Origin: Fidelibacterota bacterium
GTDB lineage: Bacteria > Fidelibacterota > UBA8477 > JABMPR01
DNA length: 64,000 nucleotides
Direction of reading: 5' to 3'
Assembly: GCA_021734255.1 (NCBI GenBank)
Contig: JAIPJM010000005.1
Span: 62,001 to 126,000, forward strand
In this document: in pieces, positions 35,462 to 43,791 of the stretch
Numbering within the stretch: position 1 is the first letter of the stretch
How the letters are laid out: each line of letters starts with the position of its first letter
Position numbers and translations under genes: made by a program
The notes under the pieces: model-generated
Database searches by the model: none
What the model was told of the DNA's origin: nothing
The model's input: the letters and a program-made list of their open reading frames with translations, nothing else

Positions 35462-36130
35462 ATGGAGAAACCAGGAAATTCAGAACTGCCAGAGTTGATC
35501 ATTGATGGTCCACCCTGGGAAAAGCGCCACGAGATCGGCTTTTTCCTCGGCTTTATTGAGACCATTAAAGCCTTCCTGATGTATCCGGCCAAAACGTTCA
35601 GCGTCATGCGCAGAGCCTCCGGTATTTCCGATGCATTGACCTATACGGTTGCCTTGCAGGTATTTGCATTCCTCTGGGCTTTCGCCTTGGGCGGTGCAGA
35701 TCCAGCCATGCTACTTCCCCAGGACCCTGAGCTTGTAGAAATGCTGGATTTACCAGCGAATTTTCCTCGCCTTATGGTCATCATCTATCCCCTCTCGATC
35801 ATTTTGCTGGAATTCATCACCGCGTTTTCTTTCCATCTAGCCTTGAAATGGCGCAAACTCCAGCTGTATAATTTCCAGATCCTCTTCAGGATCTTTGCAT
35901 ATGCCAGTGGGACGGCCTCCCTGCTGATGCTCATTCCTGGTATTGGGGGACTTATTTCCTTCCTGCTTACGATCTACATTACCTATGTTGGTTTAAGAAC
36001 CATCTATGGATTGGACTTACTGGCCTTTGTCCTCAGCGCCTTACTCGCCCTGCTCATAGCCATCGGTCTTTACCTTGGATTGGCCGTTGCCATTACCATT
36101 GCTATCCTCTTTCTCGCCCTCATATTTTAA
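35462..36130 (+). CDS. YIP1 family membrane protein
   Basis: 222 residues. A polar N-terminus (about 30 residues) and the family-typical GFFLGFIETIKAFLMYPAKTF (residues 20-40) are followed by five hydrophobic helices, with an LLMLIPGIGGLISFLLTIYITYVGL segment characteristic of YIP1/Yip1-like proteins. Function unknown in bacteria. It is 29 bases after dsbD with no obvious RBS (GGATCCA only). Family call is moderate because membrane proteins of this size are easy to confuse. Confidence 0.75.
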   Translation: MEKPGNSELPELIIDGPPWEKRHEIGFFLGFIETIKAFLMYPAKTFSVMRRASGISDALTYTVALQVFAFLWAFALGGADPAMLLPQDPELVEMLDLPANFPRLMVIIYPLSIILLEFITAFSFHLALKWRKLQLYNFQILFRIFAYASGTASLLMLIPGIGGLISFLLTIYITYVGLRTIYGLDLLAFVLSALLALLIAIGLYLGLAVAITIAILFLALIF

Positions 36131-36207
36131 TTCATTGTCTTGCGTTCCTCATGGGGAACATATCACGGTTTTCGCAGTAGACTATTTTGCATGGTGATGT
36201 GTGAAGG

Positions 36208-36236
36208 TTGACATTTCATACAAATATGAGTAAATT
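36208..36236 (+). promoter_or_regulatory. Sigma-70-type promoter, start point near the ATG
   Basis: Perfect TTGACA (36208-36213), 17-base spacer, TAAATT (36231-36236). The expected transcription start, about 36243, is only ~3 bases before the ATG at 36246, and no ribosome binding site precedes it, which suggests a leaderless or nearly leaderless mRNA. Confidence 0.55.
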
Positions 36237-36245
36237 CAATTCAGA

Positions 36246-36860
36246 ATGAAGCGACCTGTCAAAATATTGTTTCTTATCGTCCTTGTGGGAGCATTGCTGC
36301 AATCCTGTTACACCATGCTTTATCCACCTAAAACCCTGCCAGAAACGGTCACTACCGTGATATCAGAACCTGTTTATGTGAGTTCTGTTGGCGGTGGTGG
36401 GATGTATGGCTGGGATCCCTACTGGGAACCTGTCTTACCCTACACGAACTATTACAGCGGCTACGGTCGAAGCTATTACAATCCTTATAATTACTATGAC
36501 TACCATCATTCCTATTATCGACCGGTCTATGTGAAAGCAGAAGAACCCCGACAGGTACCAGGAAGAGAGTATGGCCGCGACGATAAGGATGCCGGCCAGC
36601 GCCAACGTACAGTGAAGCCTGGTCCTCTTGGCAATACCGGTCTATCATCTAGCCCACCGACACAGGCCCCCATTCTGACCCAACCGGTCAGTCAACCCAC
36701 AACCCGGGCGAAGCTAAAAGAGGTCACATCTTCCAGTAGCTCATCACAGAGCCAGCCAACTGTTAAACAAAAACGGGTACGGTCATCCAGGAGTAGTAAA
36801 AGCTCTGAGAAAAAAACAGAGACCACCACGAAGAACTCCCGCAGCAGGAAGAAGAAGTAG
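36246..36860 (+). CDS. Hypothetical Tyr/Ser-rich lipoprotein
   Basis: 204 residues. Signal with lipobox LLQSC (Cys at about residue 21), so a lipid-anchored envelope protein. The mature part is low complexity: a Tyr/Asn-rich stretch (YNPYNYYDYHHSYY), a Pro/Gln/Thr-rich middle and a Ser/Lys/Arg-rich tail ending SRSRKKK. No domain recognised. The basic tail could bind nucleic acid, LPS or peptidoglycan, which is only inferred. It is co-directional with the outer-membrane protein six bases downstream and probably transcribed with it. Confidence 0.65.
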   Translation: MKRPVKILFLIVLVGALLQSCYTMLYPPKTLPETVTTVISEPVYVSSVGGGGMYGWDPYWEPVLPYTNYYSGYGRSYYNPYNYYDYHHSYYRPVYVKAEEPRQVPGREYGRDDKDAGQRQRTVKPGPLGNTGLSSSPPTQAPILTQPVSQPTTRAKLKEVTSSSSSSQSQPTVKQKRVRSSRSSKSSEKKTETTTKNSRSRKKK

Positions 36861-36866
36861 GATCCA

Positions 36867-38165
36867 ATGAAAATTCGAATTGCAGGGATGGCCATTTTAT
36901 TATGGATCATGCCCCTGAGCGCCCAGAGCTATCTGGACGTGATCCGGCCATTTTACGGGATGCGAGGGACGTCTGGCGCTGAAAACGGCGTCTACCCGGT
37001 CTCCAGGGCACAATCCAACGCAGTTTTAGGCAATCCAGCCCTCCTCAGCTACACCGAGCGCGGATTTTATTCAATGGACATCAGTTTGGACTTGGTCGGG
37101 GGGACCAGCATCTATGCTGCCCAAAAAAGCGATCCTGAGCAATTTCAGCGAGTACGTATCAATTCAGTCAGTTATATCTATCCCATCCGAGTGTACCGGG
37201 GTGCCTGGGTCTGGGGGTTCAACTTGCAGCCTATACATTCCTTTAACGGCATCCAATCCTTTTCAGGAGTTGACACGGATGTTGATACAGGGCTAGATTT
37301 TCAATACAGCCATTTGGAAAGCTCTTCGGGAAACCTGTATGCATTGAGTATGGCAACTTCCTTCCTATGGAAGAGAAATACGAGCATTGGGATTGGGGCA
37401 AGCCTGCTCACAGGAAAGAACGAGTACCAGGATGTTTATCGTGACTTTGACCATCTTGATGTGTTCTATTATGACAACTATCTGGACAGTACTAGAATAG
37501 CGCCTACCTATTTGGGTGGTTCTGTTCGAATGGGTTTAACATCGGACCTATCAGATAATCTGCGCTTTGGTGCATCAATCGGGTTTCCTTCTAAAATCTC
37601 GGTGGCTGAAGCATCGAGCCAGTACGAGACACAAAGCTATGACAATGGCACAGATACTGTTTTTTATGAAGATAATATTGCCAGATTGGATTACAGCTTG
37701 TGGGGACCCTGGGAACTGGGTCTTGGAATCGGATTCATCGTAAAACCTCTCAGTGTCAGTGTCAATTACAACTTTATTAGTTATTCCACGAGTTCCATGG
37801 TAAGCAGCCTGCTCGACACTGCAGGCAATGAATTAGATCCTATCGTAGCTGCGGATATTTCGAAGTATATCCAAGATGTACATGAATATTCAGCAGCACT
37901 AAATTGGATGCTATATCCGCTTGAACTCTCATTGGGTGCAAGTGTGAGAAATTCTCCCATAGTTGAGAATTCCGACAAAATTTTCAGAATGAATATGGGT
38001 ATCGGTTATCAACTTCACCACAATGTTGGGATTACGTTCGCTATTAGAACCTTATCATGGCAGAGCAAGCTGGACCATGGACCCTTTTCCACCGATCTAC
38101 CCTTGGTCGAGGTAGAGAATACATTTTCGCAAATGCAGCTCGGGGTGAAATACCTGCTGGATTAG
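36867..38165 (+). CDS. Probable outer-membrane beta-barrel protein (FadL/PorV-like fold)
   Basis: 432 residues. Signal peptide AGMAILLWIMPLSAQS ends near residue 20. The N-terminal mature region includes SRAQSNAVLGNPALLSYTE, a NPA-type block also seen near the start of FadL/PorV-type barrels; the rest is alternating strands with many Gly/Ser/Tyr and an aromatic C-terminal region (MQLGVKYLLD). It probably inserts in the outer membrane. Function and substrate unknown. It follows the lipoprotein gene by six bases. The 174-base gap after it holds a candidate -10 box for nifJ. Confidence 0.65.
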   Translation: MKIRIAGMAILLWIMPLSAQSYLDVIRPFYGMRGTSGAENGVYPVSRAQSNAVLGNPALLSYTERGFYSMDISLDLVGGTSIYAAQKSDPEQFQRVRINSVSYIYPIRVYRGAWVWGFNLQPIHSFNGIQSFSGVDTDVDTGLDFQYSHLESSSGNLYALSMATSFLWKRNTSIGIGASLLTGKNEYQDVYRDFDHLDVFYYDNYLDSTRIAPTYLGGSVRMGLTSDLSDNLRFGASIGFPSKISVAEASSQYETQSYDNGTDTVFYEDNIARLDYSLWGPWELGLGIGFIVKPLSVSVNYNFISYSTSSMVSSLLDTAGNELDPIVAADISKYIQDVHEYSAALNWMLYPLELSLGASVRNSPIVENSDKIFRMNMGIGYQLHHNVGITFAIRTLSWQSKLDHGPFSTDLPLVEVENTFSQMQLGVKYLLD

Positions 38166-38303
38166 CCTAGCGATCATGGGGAAGTCACCAAAACGTAACC
38201 GACCCATGACAAAAATCGTCATAAAATCACATTAATTAAGCCAGATAGCCTGATTTGGCATGATATTTACATACCTTGAAGCAATGAACTTCGTGAAATC
38301 GAC

Positions 38304-38309
38304 TATAAT
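38304..38309 (+). promoter_or_regulatory. Candidate -10 box for nifJ
   Basis: A perfect TATAAT 31 bases before the ATG, with CAGGAG just before the start as RBS. No good -35 is found at 16-18 bases; TTGAAG is 22 bases upstream. Confidence 0.4.
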
Positions 38310-38339
38310 CATTCCATTTGTAATACGCAGGAGAATTAA

Positions 38340-41300
38340 ATGAAACGCAAGATGGTAACCATCGATGGTAATGACGCTGCTGCATATGTAGCGCATAAAA
38401 CCAACGAAATATGTGCGATCTACCCGATCACCCCTTCATCAAATATGGGCGAGTTGGCTGATGCATTTTCAGCCCAGGGTAGAAGAAATATTTGGGGTAC
38501 GATCCCTAAAGTAGAAGAGATGCAGAGCGAAGGTGGTGCTGCTGGAGCCGTTCATGGTGCCCTGCAGACCGGTGCGCTGACCACAACATTTACTGCATCA
38601 CAGGGTCTGCTGCTGATGATCCCCAATATGTATAAGATAGCTGGTGAATTGACTTCTACTGTTTTTCATGTATCCGCACGTTCCCTGGCTGCCCAGGCGC
38701 TTTCAATTTTCGGCGATCACTCAGATGTGATGGCTACTCGAGCGACTGGCTGGGGTATGCTGGCATCCAACTCCGTACAGGAAGTTATGGATATGGCGCT
38801 GATATCACAGTCCAGCACACTTCAGGCTCGCGTCCCTTTCATTCACTTTTTTGACGGGTTCAGAACCTCACACGAAGTATTAAAGATCGAACAGCTGAAT
38901 GATGATGATATTCGCGGCATGATCGACGATGAGTGGGTCATCGCTCACAGAAACCGTGGTATGAATCCTAATCATCCGGTGCTGCGTGGCACGGCTCAGA
39001 ATCCTGATGTTTATTTCCAGGGTCGAGAAACTGTGAATCCCTATTACGAAGCAACACCTGAGATCGTTCAAAAAACCATGGATCGCTTCAAAAAGATCGT
39101 GGGCCGAGAATACCATCTATTTGACTATGTTGGTGCTGAAGATGCCGAGAAGGTGATTATCATCATGGGCTCCGGTGCTGAAACGGTTGAAGAAACTGTA
39201 AACTACCTGGCGGAACAGGGTGAAAAAGTTGGATTGGTCAAAATTCGCCTTTTCAGACCATTCTCCATCAAACATTTCATCTCAGCCTTGCCTGCAAGTG
39301 TGAAAAAGATCGCAGTGCTGGACAGAACGAAGGAACCAGGTGGTGCCGGCGAGCCAATGTATCAGGATGTTCTCACAGCCTTTGCAGAAGCACGGAATGA
39401 ATCCTATAACAAGCTTGCTCAGGAACCGGTGATCGTTGGTGGTCGCTATGGACTTTCTTCAAAGGAATTCACACCTGCCATGATCAAAGGTATCTATGAC
39501 GAATTAAACAAAGAGAAGCCAAAGAACCATTTCACTATTGGTATTAATGATGATGTGTCACATACCTCTCTGGAGTATGACCGAACCTTTAGCACGTCAA
39601 GCGATGATGCATTTAGAGGTCTTTTCTACGGCCTGGGTGCAGACGGAACGGTTGGTGCAAACAAGAACTCTATCAAGATCATTGGTGAGGGTACTGACAA
39701 CTATGCCCAGGGATACTTTGTTTACGACTCTAAGAAATCAGGCAGTACAACGACCTCACACCTTCGCTTCGGTAAAGATAAGATCCAGTCAACCTACCTG
39801 ATCGACAAGGCCAGTTTCATCGCCTGTCACCAGTTCGACCTCATGGAGCAGTTCGATATTCTGGCCAAGGCTGAAGAGGGAGCCACTTTCCTGCTTAACA
39901 GCCACCTGAACAAGGACGAGATATGGGGCGGATTACCCCGATCATACCAGAAACAGATAATTGATAAGAAACTGAAGTTTTACATCATCGATGCCGTAAA
40001 AGTGGCACAGGAAACGGGAATGGGTATGCGGATCAACACGATCATGCAAACCTGCTTCTTTGCTATTTCAGGTATTCTCCCCAAGGATGAAGCCATTGCC
40101 AAGATCAAAGAAGCGATCAAGAAAACATATGGTAAGAAGGGTGATCTCATCGTTGAGAAGAACTACCATGCTGTTGACCAGTCCGTTGAGAACCTTTTCG
40201 AAGTCGATGTACCCGCTACACTTAGCGGCAGTGATGCTGCGAGATTGATCGTCCCCGAGGCCGCTCCTGAATTTGTTCAGAAGGTGACAGCAGAGATCAT
40301 TGCAGGACGTGGGGATGACATTCCTGTGAGTGGTATGCCTGATGACGGTACCTGGCCTACGGGAACGACCCAGTGGGAAAAGAGAAATATTGCCCTGGAA
40401 GTCCCCGTTTGGGAACCGGATATTTGCATTCAATGTAATAAGTGTGCCATGGTCTGTCCCCATGCGACCATTCGACCCAAAGTCACGAATGCCGCAGCTT
40501 TTGCGGATGCGCCTGAAACGATCAAGCACACCAAGGCGCGTGGCAAAGAATGGGAAGAAGGCGCTGAATATATTCTCCAGGTTGCAGTTGAAGACTGCAC
40601 AGGTTGCAATGTCTGTGTCGAAGTCTGTCCCGCCCGCGATAAAAGTAATGTGAGTCGCAAAGCGATCAATATGGCCCCTCAACGCCCATTGAGGGAACAG
40701 GAACGGGAAAATTGGGAATACTTTGTGAGCTTGCCTGAGGTAGACAGAAACCTGGTCAAACACGAGACGGTGAAAGGGGCCCAATTACTACAGCCGTTAT
40801 TCGAGTTCTCGGGTGCTTGTGTCGGTTGTGGAGAAACACCTTATGTCAAACTGACATCGCAGCTGTTCGGTGATCGCATGGTAATCGCCAATGCCACAGG
40901 TTGTTCTTCCATTTATGGAGGTAATCTACCGACAACACCCTGGTCCCAGAACGCCGAAGGCAGAGGACCAACCTGGAACAACTCATTGTTTGAGGATAAT
41001 GCCGAATTCGGTATGGGGTATCGCCTGACCATCGATAAACATCGTGAACACGCCATCGAGCTGATGGGCATGCTCAAAGATGAGATCGGTACCGGGCTGG
41101 TGGATACCATTGCCAATGCACCGCAGACGAATGAACCCGAGATCTTTGAACAGCGCGCCCGGGTCAAAGAGATGACCGATAAGGTTGAAAAGCTTGACTC
41201 AAGTCTGGCAAAACAGCTCCTGTCCGTTGCAGACAATCTGGTGAAGAAGAGTGTCTGGATCATGGGTGGAGACGGTTGGGCTTACGACATTGGCTTCGGC

Positions 41301-41903
41301 GGTCTGGATCACGTCCTTGCCTCCGGAAAAGATGTGAATATCCTGGTCCTGGATACAGAGGTCTATTCCAACACAGGTGGACAGAAATCCAAGGCTACGC
41401 CCAAGGGAGCAGTTGCCAAGTTTGCTGCCGGCGGGAAATCTTCCGCGAAAAAGGATCTTGGCATGATGGCCATGAGCTATAAGAATGTCTATGTCGCTTC
41501 TGTTGCCATGGGTGCCAGTGATGCGCAAACGGTTCGTGCTTTCATGGAAGCTGAAGCCTATCCAGGTCCCTCCATTATCATTGCCTATAGCCAGTGTATT
41601 GCACACGGCATTGAGATGAAGAAGGGGATGGATCAGCAGAAGGCTGCCGTCGATAGTGCCTACTGGACCCTGTATCGTTACAATCCACTGCTGGCTGCCG
41701 AGGGCAAGAATCCGCTGAAACTGGATTCGAAACCGCCTAAGAGCCACGTGAGAGAATACGCCCTGAAGGAGACCCGCTTCACAATTCTGGATCGGATCAA
41801 CCCTGAGCTGGCTGAACGTTATCTCGAAGAGTCGGACAAGGAAGCAAAAGAGAAGTACGATTACTATTCGAAACTTGCTGCCATCTCCTATGATGAAGCT
41901 TAA
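38340..41903 (+). CDS. nifJ: Pyruvate:ferredoxin (flavodoxin) oxidoreductase
   Basis: 1187 residues, single-chain homodimeric form. Converts pyruvate and CoA to acetyl-CoA and CO2 and reduces ferredoxin or flavodoxin. The N-terminal domain begins VTIDGNDAAAYVAHKTNEI with YPITPSS; two [4Fe-4S] motifs follow at Cys696/699/702/706 and Cys753/756/759/763; the C-terminal ThDP domain has GACVGCGETPYVKL, ATGCSSIYGGNLPTTPW and TEVYSNTGGQKS. All domains and Cys ligands are present. It starts an operon with the DHOD-like flavoprotein 25 bases downstream. It is the likely ferredoxin reductant for the complex I genes located 11 kb on. Confidence 0.97.
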   Translation: MKRKMVTIDGNDAAAYVAHKTNEICAIYPITPSSNMGELADAFSAQGRRNIWGTIPKVEEMQSEGGAAGAVHGALQTGALTTTFTASQGLLLMIPNMYKIAGELTSTVFHVSARSLAAQALSIFGDHSDVMATRATGWGMLASNSVQEVMDMALISQSSTLQARVPFIHFFDGFRTSHEVLKIEQLNDDDIRGMIDDEWVIAHRNRGMNPNHPVLRGTAQNPDVYFQGRETVNPYYEATPEIVQKTMDRFKKIVGREYHLFDYVGAEDAEKVIIIMGSGAETVEETVNYLAEQGEKVGLVKIRLFRPFSIKHFISALPASVKKIAVLDRTKEPGGAGEPMYQDVLTAFAEARNESYNKLAQEPVIVGGRYGLSSKEFTPAMIKGIYDELNKEKPKNHFTIGINDDVSHTSLEYDRTFSTSSDDAFRGLFYGLGADGTVGANKNSIKIIGEGTDNYAQGYFVYDSKKSGSTTTSHLRFGKDKIQSTYLIDKASFIACHQFDLMEQFDILAKAEEGATFLLNSHLNKDEIWGGLPRSYQKQIIDKKLKFYIIDAVKVAQETGMGMRINTIMQTCFFAISGILPKDEAIAKIKEAIKKTYGKKGDLIVEKNYHAVDQSVENLFEVDVPATLSGSDAARLIVPEAAPEFVQKVTAEIIAGRGDDIPVSGMPDDGTWPTGTTQWEKRNIALEVPVWEPDICIQCNKCAMVCPHATIRPKVTNAAAFADAPETIKHTKARGKEWEEGAEYILQVAVEDCTGCNVCVEVCPARDKSNVSRKAINMAPQRPLREQERENWEYFVSLPEVDRNLVKHETVKGAQLLQPLFEFSGACVGCGETPYVKLTSQLFGDRMVIANATGCSSIYGGNLPTTPWSQNAEGRGPTWNNSLFEDNAEFGMGYRLTIDKHREHAIELMGMLKDEIGTGLVDTIANAPQTNEPEIFEQRARVKEMTDKVEKLDSSLAKQLLSVADNLVKKSVWIMGGDGWAYDIGFGGLDHVLASGKDVNILVLDTEVYSNTGGQKSKATPKGAVAKFAAGGKSSAKKDLGMMAMSYKNVYVASVAMGASDAQTVRAFMEAEAYPGPSIIIAYSQCIAHGIEMKKGMDQQKAAVDSAYWTLYRYNPLLAAEGKNPLKLDSKPPKSHVREYALKETRFTILDRINPELAERYLEESDKEAKEKYDYYSKLAAISYDEA

Positions 41904-41927
41904 TACAGGATTGCTAAAGGATTTAAA

Positions 41928-42932
41928 ATGAGACTAAGCACAAAATACATGGGACTGGAATTGAAGAACCCTCTGGTTCCTTCATCATCACCCCTGACCG
42001 AGAATCTTGACAAGATCAAGATCCTGGAAGACAATGGCGCCTCAGCAGTTGTACTCTTCTCAATTTTTGAGGAGCAGTTGGCTCAGGAGGATAAATCTCT
42101 GGAATATTTCATGGATTATGGTACAGAATCCTATGCAGAATCATTGAGTTTCTTCCCCGAAGCCCACGAATTCAGAAGTCGACCTGATGAATACCTTGAT
42201 AATGTCAGGAAGATAAAGGAAGGTGTTGAGATTCCGGTGATCGCCAGTTTAAATGGTGCCACCCCTGGTGGATGGATGGATTATGCCAGGCGACTGGAAG
42301 AAGCGGGTGCAGATGGATTGGAACTGAACATTCACTATTTGCCTGTCGATTTTAATGAAACCAGTGCAGATGTGGAAAAGCGCTATACTGATATTGTCAG
42401 CTGGGTGAAGAATCATGTCTCCATCCCCGTTGCTGTCAAGATCGGTTCCAGATTCAGCTCCCTGCCTTCAGTCGCCAAATCCCTTGAGGGGGTTGGGGCA
42501 GATGCCCTGGTCATGTTCAATCGCTTCTATCATCCAGACATCGATCTGGAAAAACTGGAGACCAGGCGAAACATCCAACTCAGCAGTGCTCGCGAGATCC
42601 GCTTGCCCATGCGGTGGATCTCCATACTTCGTGGCAATGTGAATATGAGCTATGCTGCCAGTGGTGGTGTTCACAGTGCTCAGGATGTGCTTAAGTTGGT
42701 TATGTGTGGCGCAGATGTCACCATGATGACCTCAGCCCTCATGGCACACGGTCCTGAGCTATTAAAAACCATTGAAAAGGATCTGATCGTTTGGATGGAT
42801 GAAAATGAGTATCAGAGCATTGATCAGATGAAGGGTAGCATGAGTCTGATCCATTCGCCTGCCCCGCAGACTTTGGTTCGTGATAACTACATGAGAACCC
42901 TGTTGGAGTTTCAGGCTAAGAATAAGTTCTAG
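41928..42932 (+). CDS. Dihydroorotate dehydrogenase-like FMN protein
   Basis: 334 residues. FMN-binding TIM barrel of the DHOD/PreA type: MRLSTKYMGLELKNPLVPSSSPLTENLDK at the N-terminus, IPVIASLNGATPGGW, LELNIHYLP, IPVAVKIGSRFSSL and the flavin-phosphate-binding AASGGVHSAQDVLKLVMCGADV. It does not contain the class 2 membrane-anchor region. True PyrD function is uncertain, because nifJ-linked members of this group are often annotated only as DHOD-like. It may reduce a substrate with low-potential electrons. A strong terminator lies at 42972-43012. Confidence 0.8.
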   Translation: MRLSTKYMGLELKNPLVPSSSPLTENLDKIKILEDNGASAVVLFSIFEEQLAQEDKSLEYFMDYGTESYAESLSFFPEAHEFRSRPDEYLDNVRKIKEGVEIPVIASLNGATPGGWMDYARRLEEAGADGLELNIHYLPVDFNETSADVEKRYTDIVSWVKNHVSIPVAVKIGSRFSSLPSVAKSLEGVGADALVMFNRFYHPDIDLEKLETRRNIQLSSAREIRLPMRWISILRGNVNMSYAASGGVHSAQDVLKLVMCGADVTMMTSALMAHGPELLKTIEKDLIVWMDENEYQSIDQMKGSMSLIHSPAPQTLVRDNYMRTLLEFQAKNKF

Positions 42933-42971
42933 CCACTTTTCATTGAGAAACCACCGGTTTCTTGTTAAGAT

Positions 42972-43012
42972 ATCAGGTCGTTGTGTAAAACAAGACGACC
43001 TGATTTTGTTTT
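42972..43012 (+). terminator. Rho-independent terminator after the nifJ operon
   Basis: A perfect 10-bp stem (42972-42981 with 42995-43004) extended by an inner TTGT/ACAA pair, followed by a T-rich run 43004-43012. Confidence 0.85.
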
Positions 43013-43026
43013 AATTGGGGTTATAT

Positions 43027-43239
43027 ATGAAGAATAAAACAGATCACCATGCGAGAAAAGGCTATTGCCCGGTCTATGATATGGCGTGCCCATCAGGACC
43101 TGAGGCTGCTGAATCCTGCGAGAATCGATTTACTTCAGAGTATAATCCCCTGACGAATTTCCGAGATGCTGAAATTGAACACTGTGCCCTGTACCGCAGG
43201 GAGCAGCTGGAGCATGAAGCATCCCAGGATGAAGATTAA
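43027..43239 (+). CDS. Small four-cysteine protein next to a ferritin-like gene
   Basis: 70 residues from ATG 43027, chosen over TTG 43015 because GGGGTT sits just upstream. Four Cys occur as GYCPVYDMACPSG, AAESCENR and EHCALYR, which could bind a metal (Zn or Fe) though the spacing matches no motif I know. The C-terminus is acidic (EHEASQDED). Not recognised as any family. It ends 9 bases before the ferritin-like gene and lies after the terminator, so the two probably form a two-gene unit. Confidence 0.65.
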   Translation: MKNKTDHHARKGYCPVYDMACPSGPEAAESCENRFTSEYNPLTNFRDAEIEHCALYRREQLEHEASQDED

Positions 43240-43248
43240 GAGGTAGCG

Positions 43249-43764
43249 ATGTCAGACCGATCCAGCGAGTTCAATTCGATTCAGGATGTGTTAAAACGAG
43301 CCATGCTATTGGAGATGAATGGTAAAGAATTTTTTCGCATGGCTGCCAGGACAGCCAGCTCAGACGTTGCCAAAGAATTATTCGAGCATATGGTCAAGGA
43401 GGAAGAACATCACCTGCATATCCTCGAGATCACCTTCAAACGTCATTTGGATGAAGGGAAAGTCATTCTTCCTGCAGAAGCTGAGTTAGCCTTTGGCTTC
43501 AAGGATCCCATCATCGATAAATCCTTTCTGATTGAATTGAAGAACAGTCAATTCGATTCCTCCGCCATTAGCATTGCCCTGACCCTGGAGGAGCGGGCCT
43601 TCAAGTTCTACCAGAAAGCGGAGGCAGAGGCCAGCGATCCGGAAATCAAGAAATTATTCACCTGGTTGGCAGATTGGGAATTGGAACATCATCAGAAATT
43701 GATGGATCTGGAGGCTGACTATCGTGAAGAGGTTTGGAACGACTCCAGCTTCTGGCCCATGTAA
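43249..43764 (+). CDS. Ferritin-like/rubrerythrin-type protein
   Basis: 171 residues. Two four-helix-bundle halves carry diiron-type motifs: MLLEMNGKEFFRMAA with Glu, KEEEHHLHIL with Glu-x2-His, LTLEERAFKFYQKAE and WELEHHQKLM (again Glu-x2-His). This matches rubrerythrin diiron bundles, but the C-terminal rubredoxin domain with four Cys is missing. It may protect against peroxide or store iron. The missing Cys site could be supplied by the preceding four-Cys protein, an inference only. GAGGTAGCG serves as RBS. Confidence 0.85.
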   Translation: MSDRSSEFNSIQDVLKRAMLLEMNGKEFFRMAARTASSDVAKELFEHMVKEEEHHLHILEITFKRHLDEGKVILPAEAELAFGFKDPIIDKSFLIELKNSQFDSSAISIALTLEERAFKFYQKAEAEASDPEIKKLFTWLADWELEHHQKLMDLEADYREEVWNDSSFWPM

Positions 43765-43791
43765 ACCCCTACCCGGATTGTACATAAAGTG

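Noticed and set aside
38220-38275. TGGCAT-like sigma-54 site before nifJ
   Set aside because: The second half reads TTAC, not TTGC, so the conserved GC at -12 is lost.
40068-40784. 238-codon minus-strand frame inside nifJ
   Set aside because: Antisense to the two ferredoxin motifs of NifJ, no recognisable domain; a shadow of the real frame.
41199-41747. 182-codon minus-strand frame inside nifJ
   Set aside because: Antisense to the ThDP domain, no known family.
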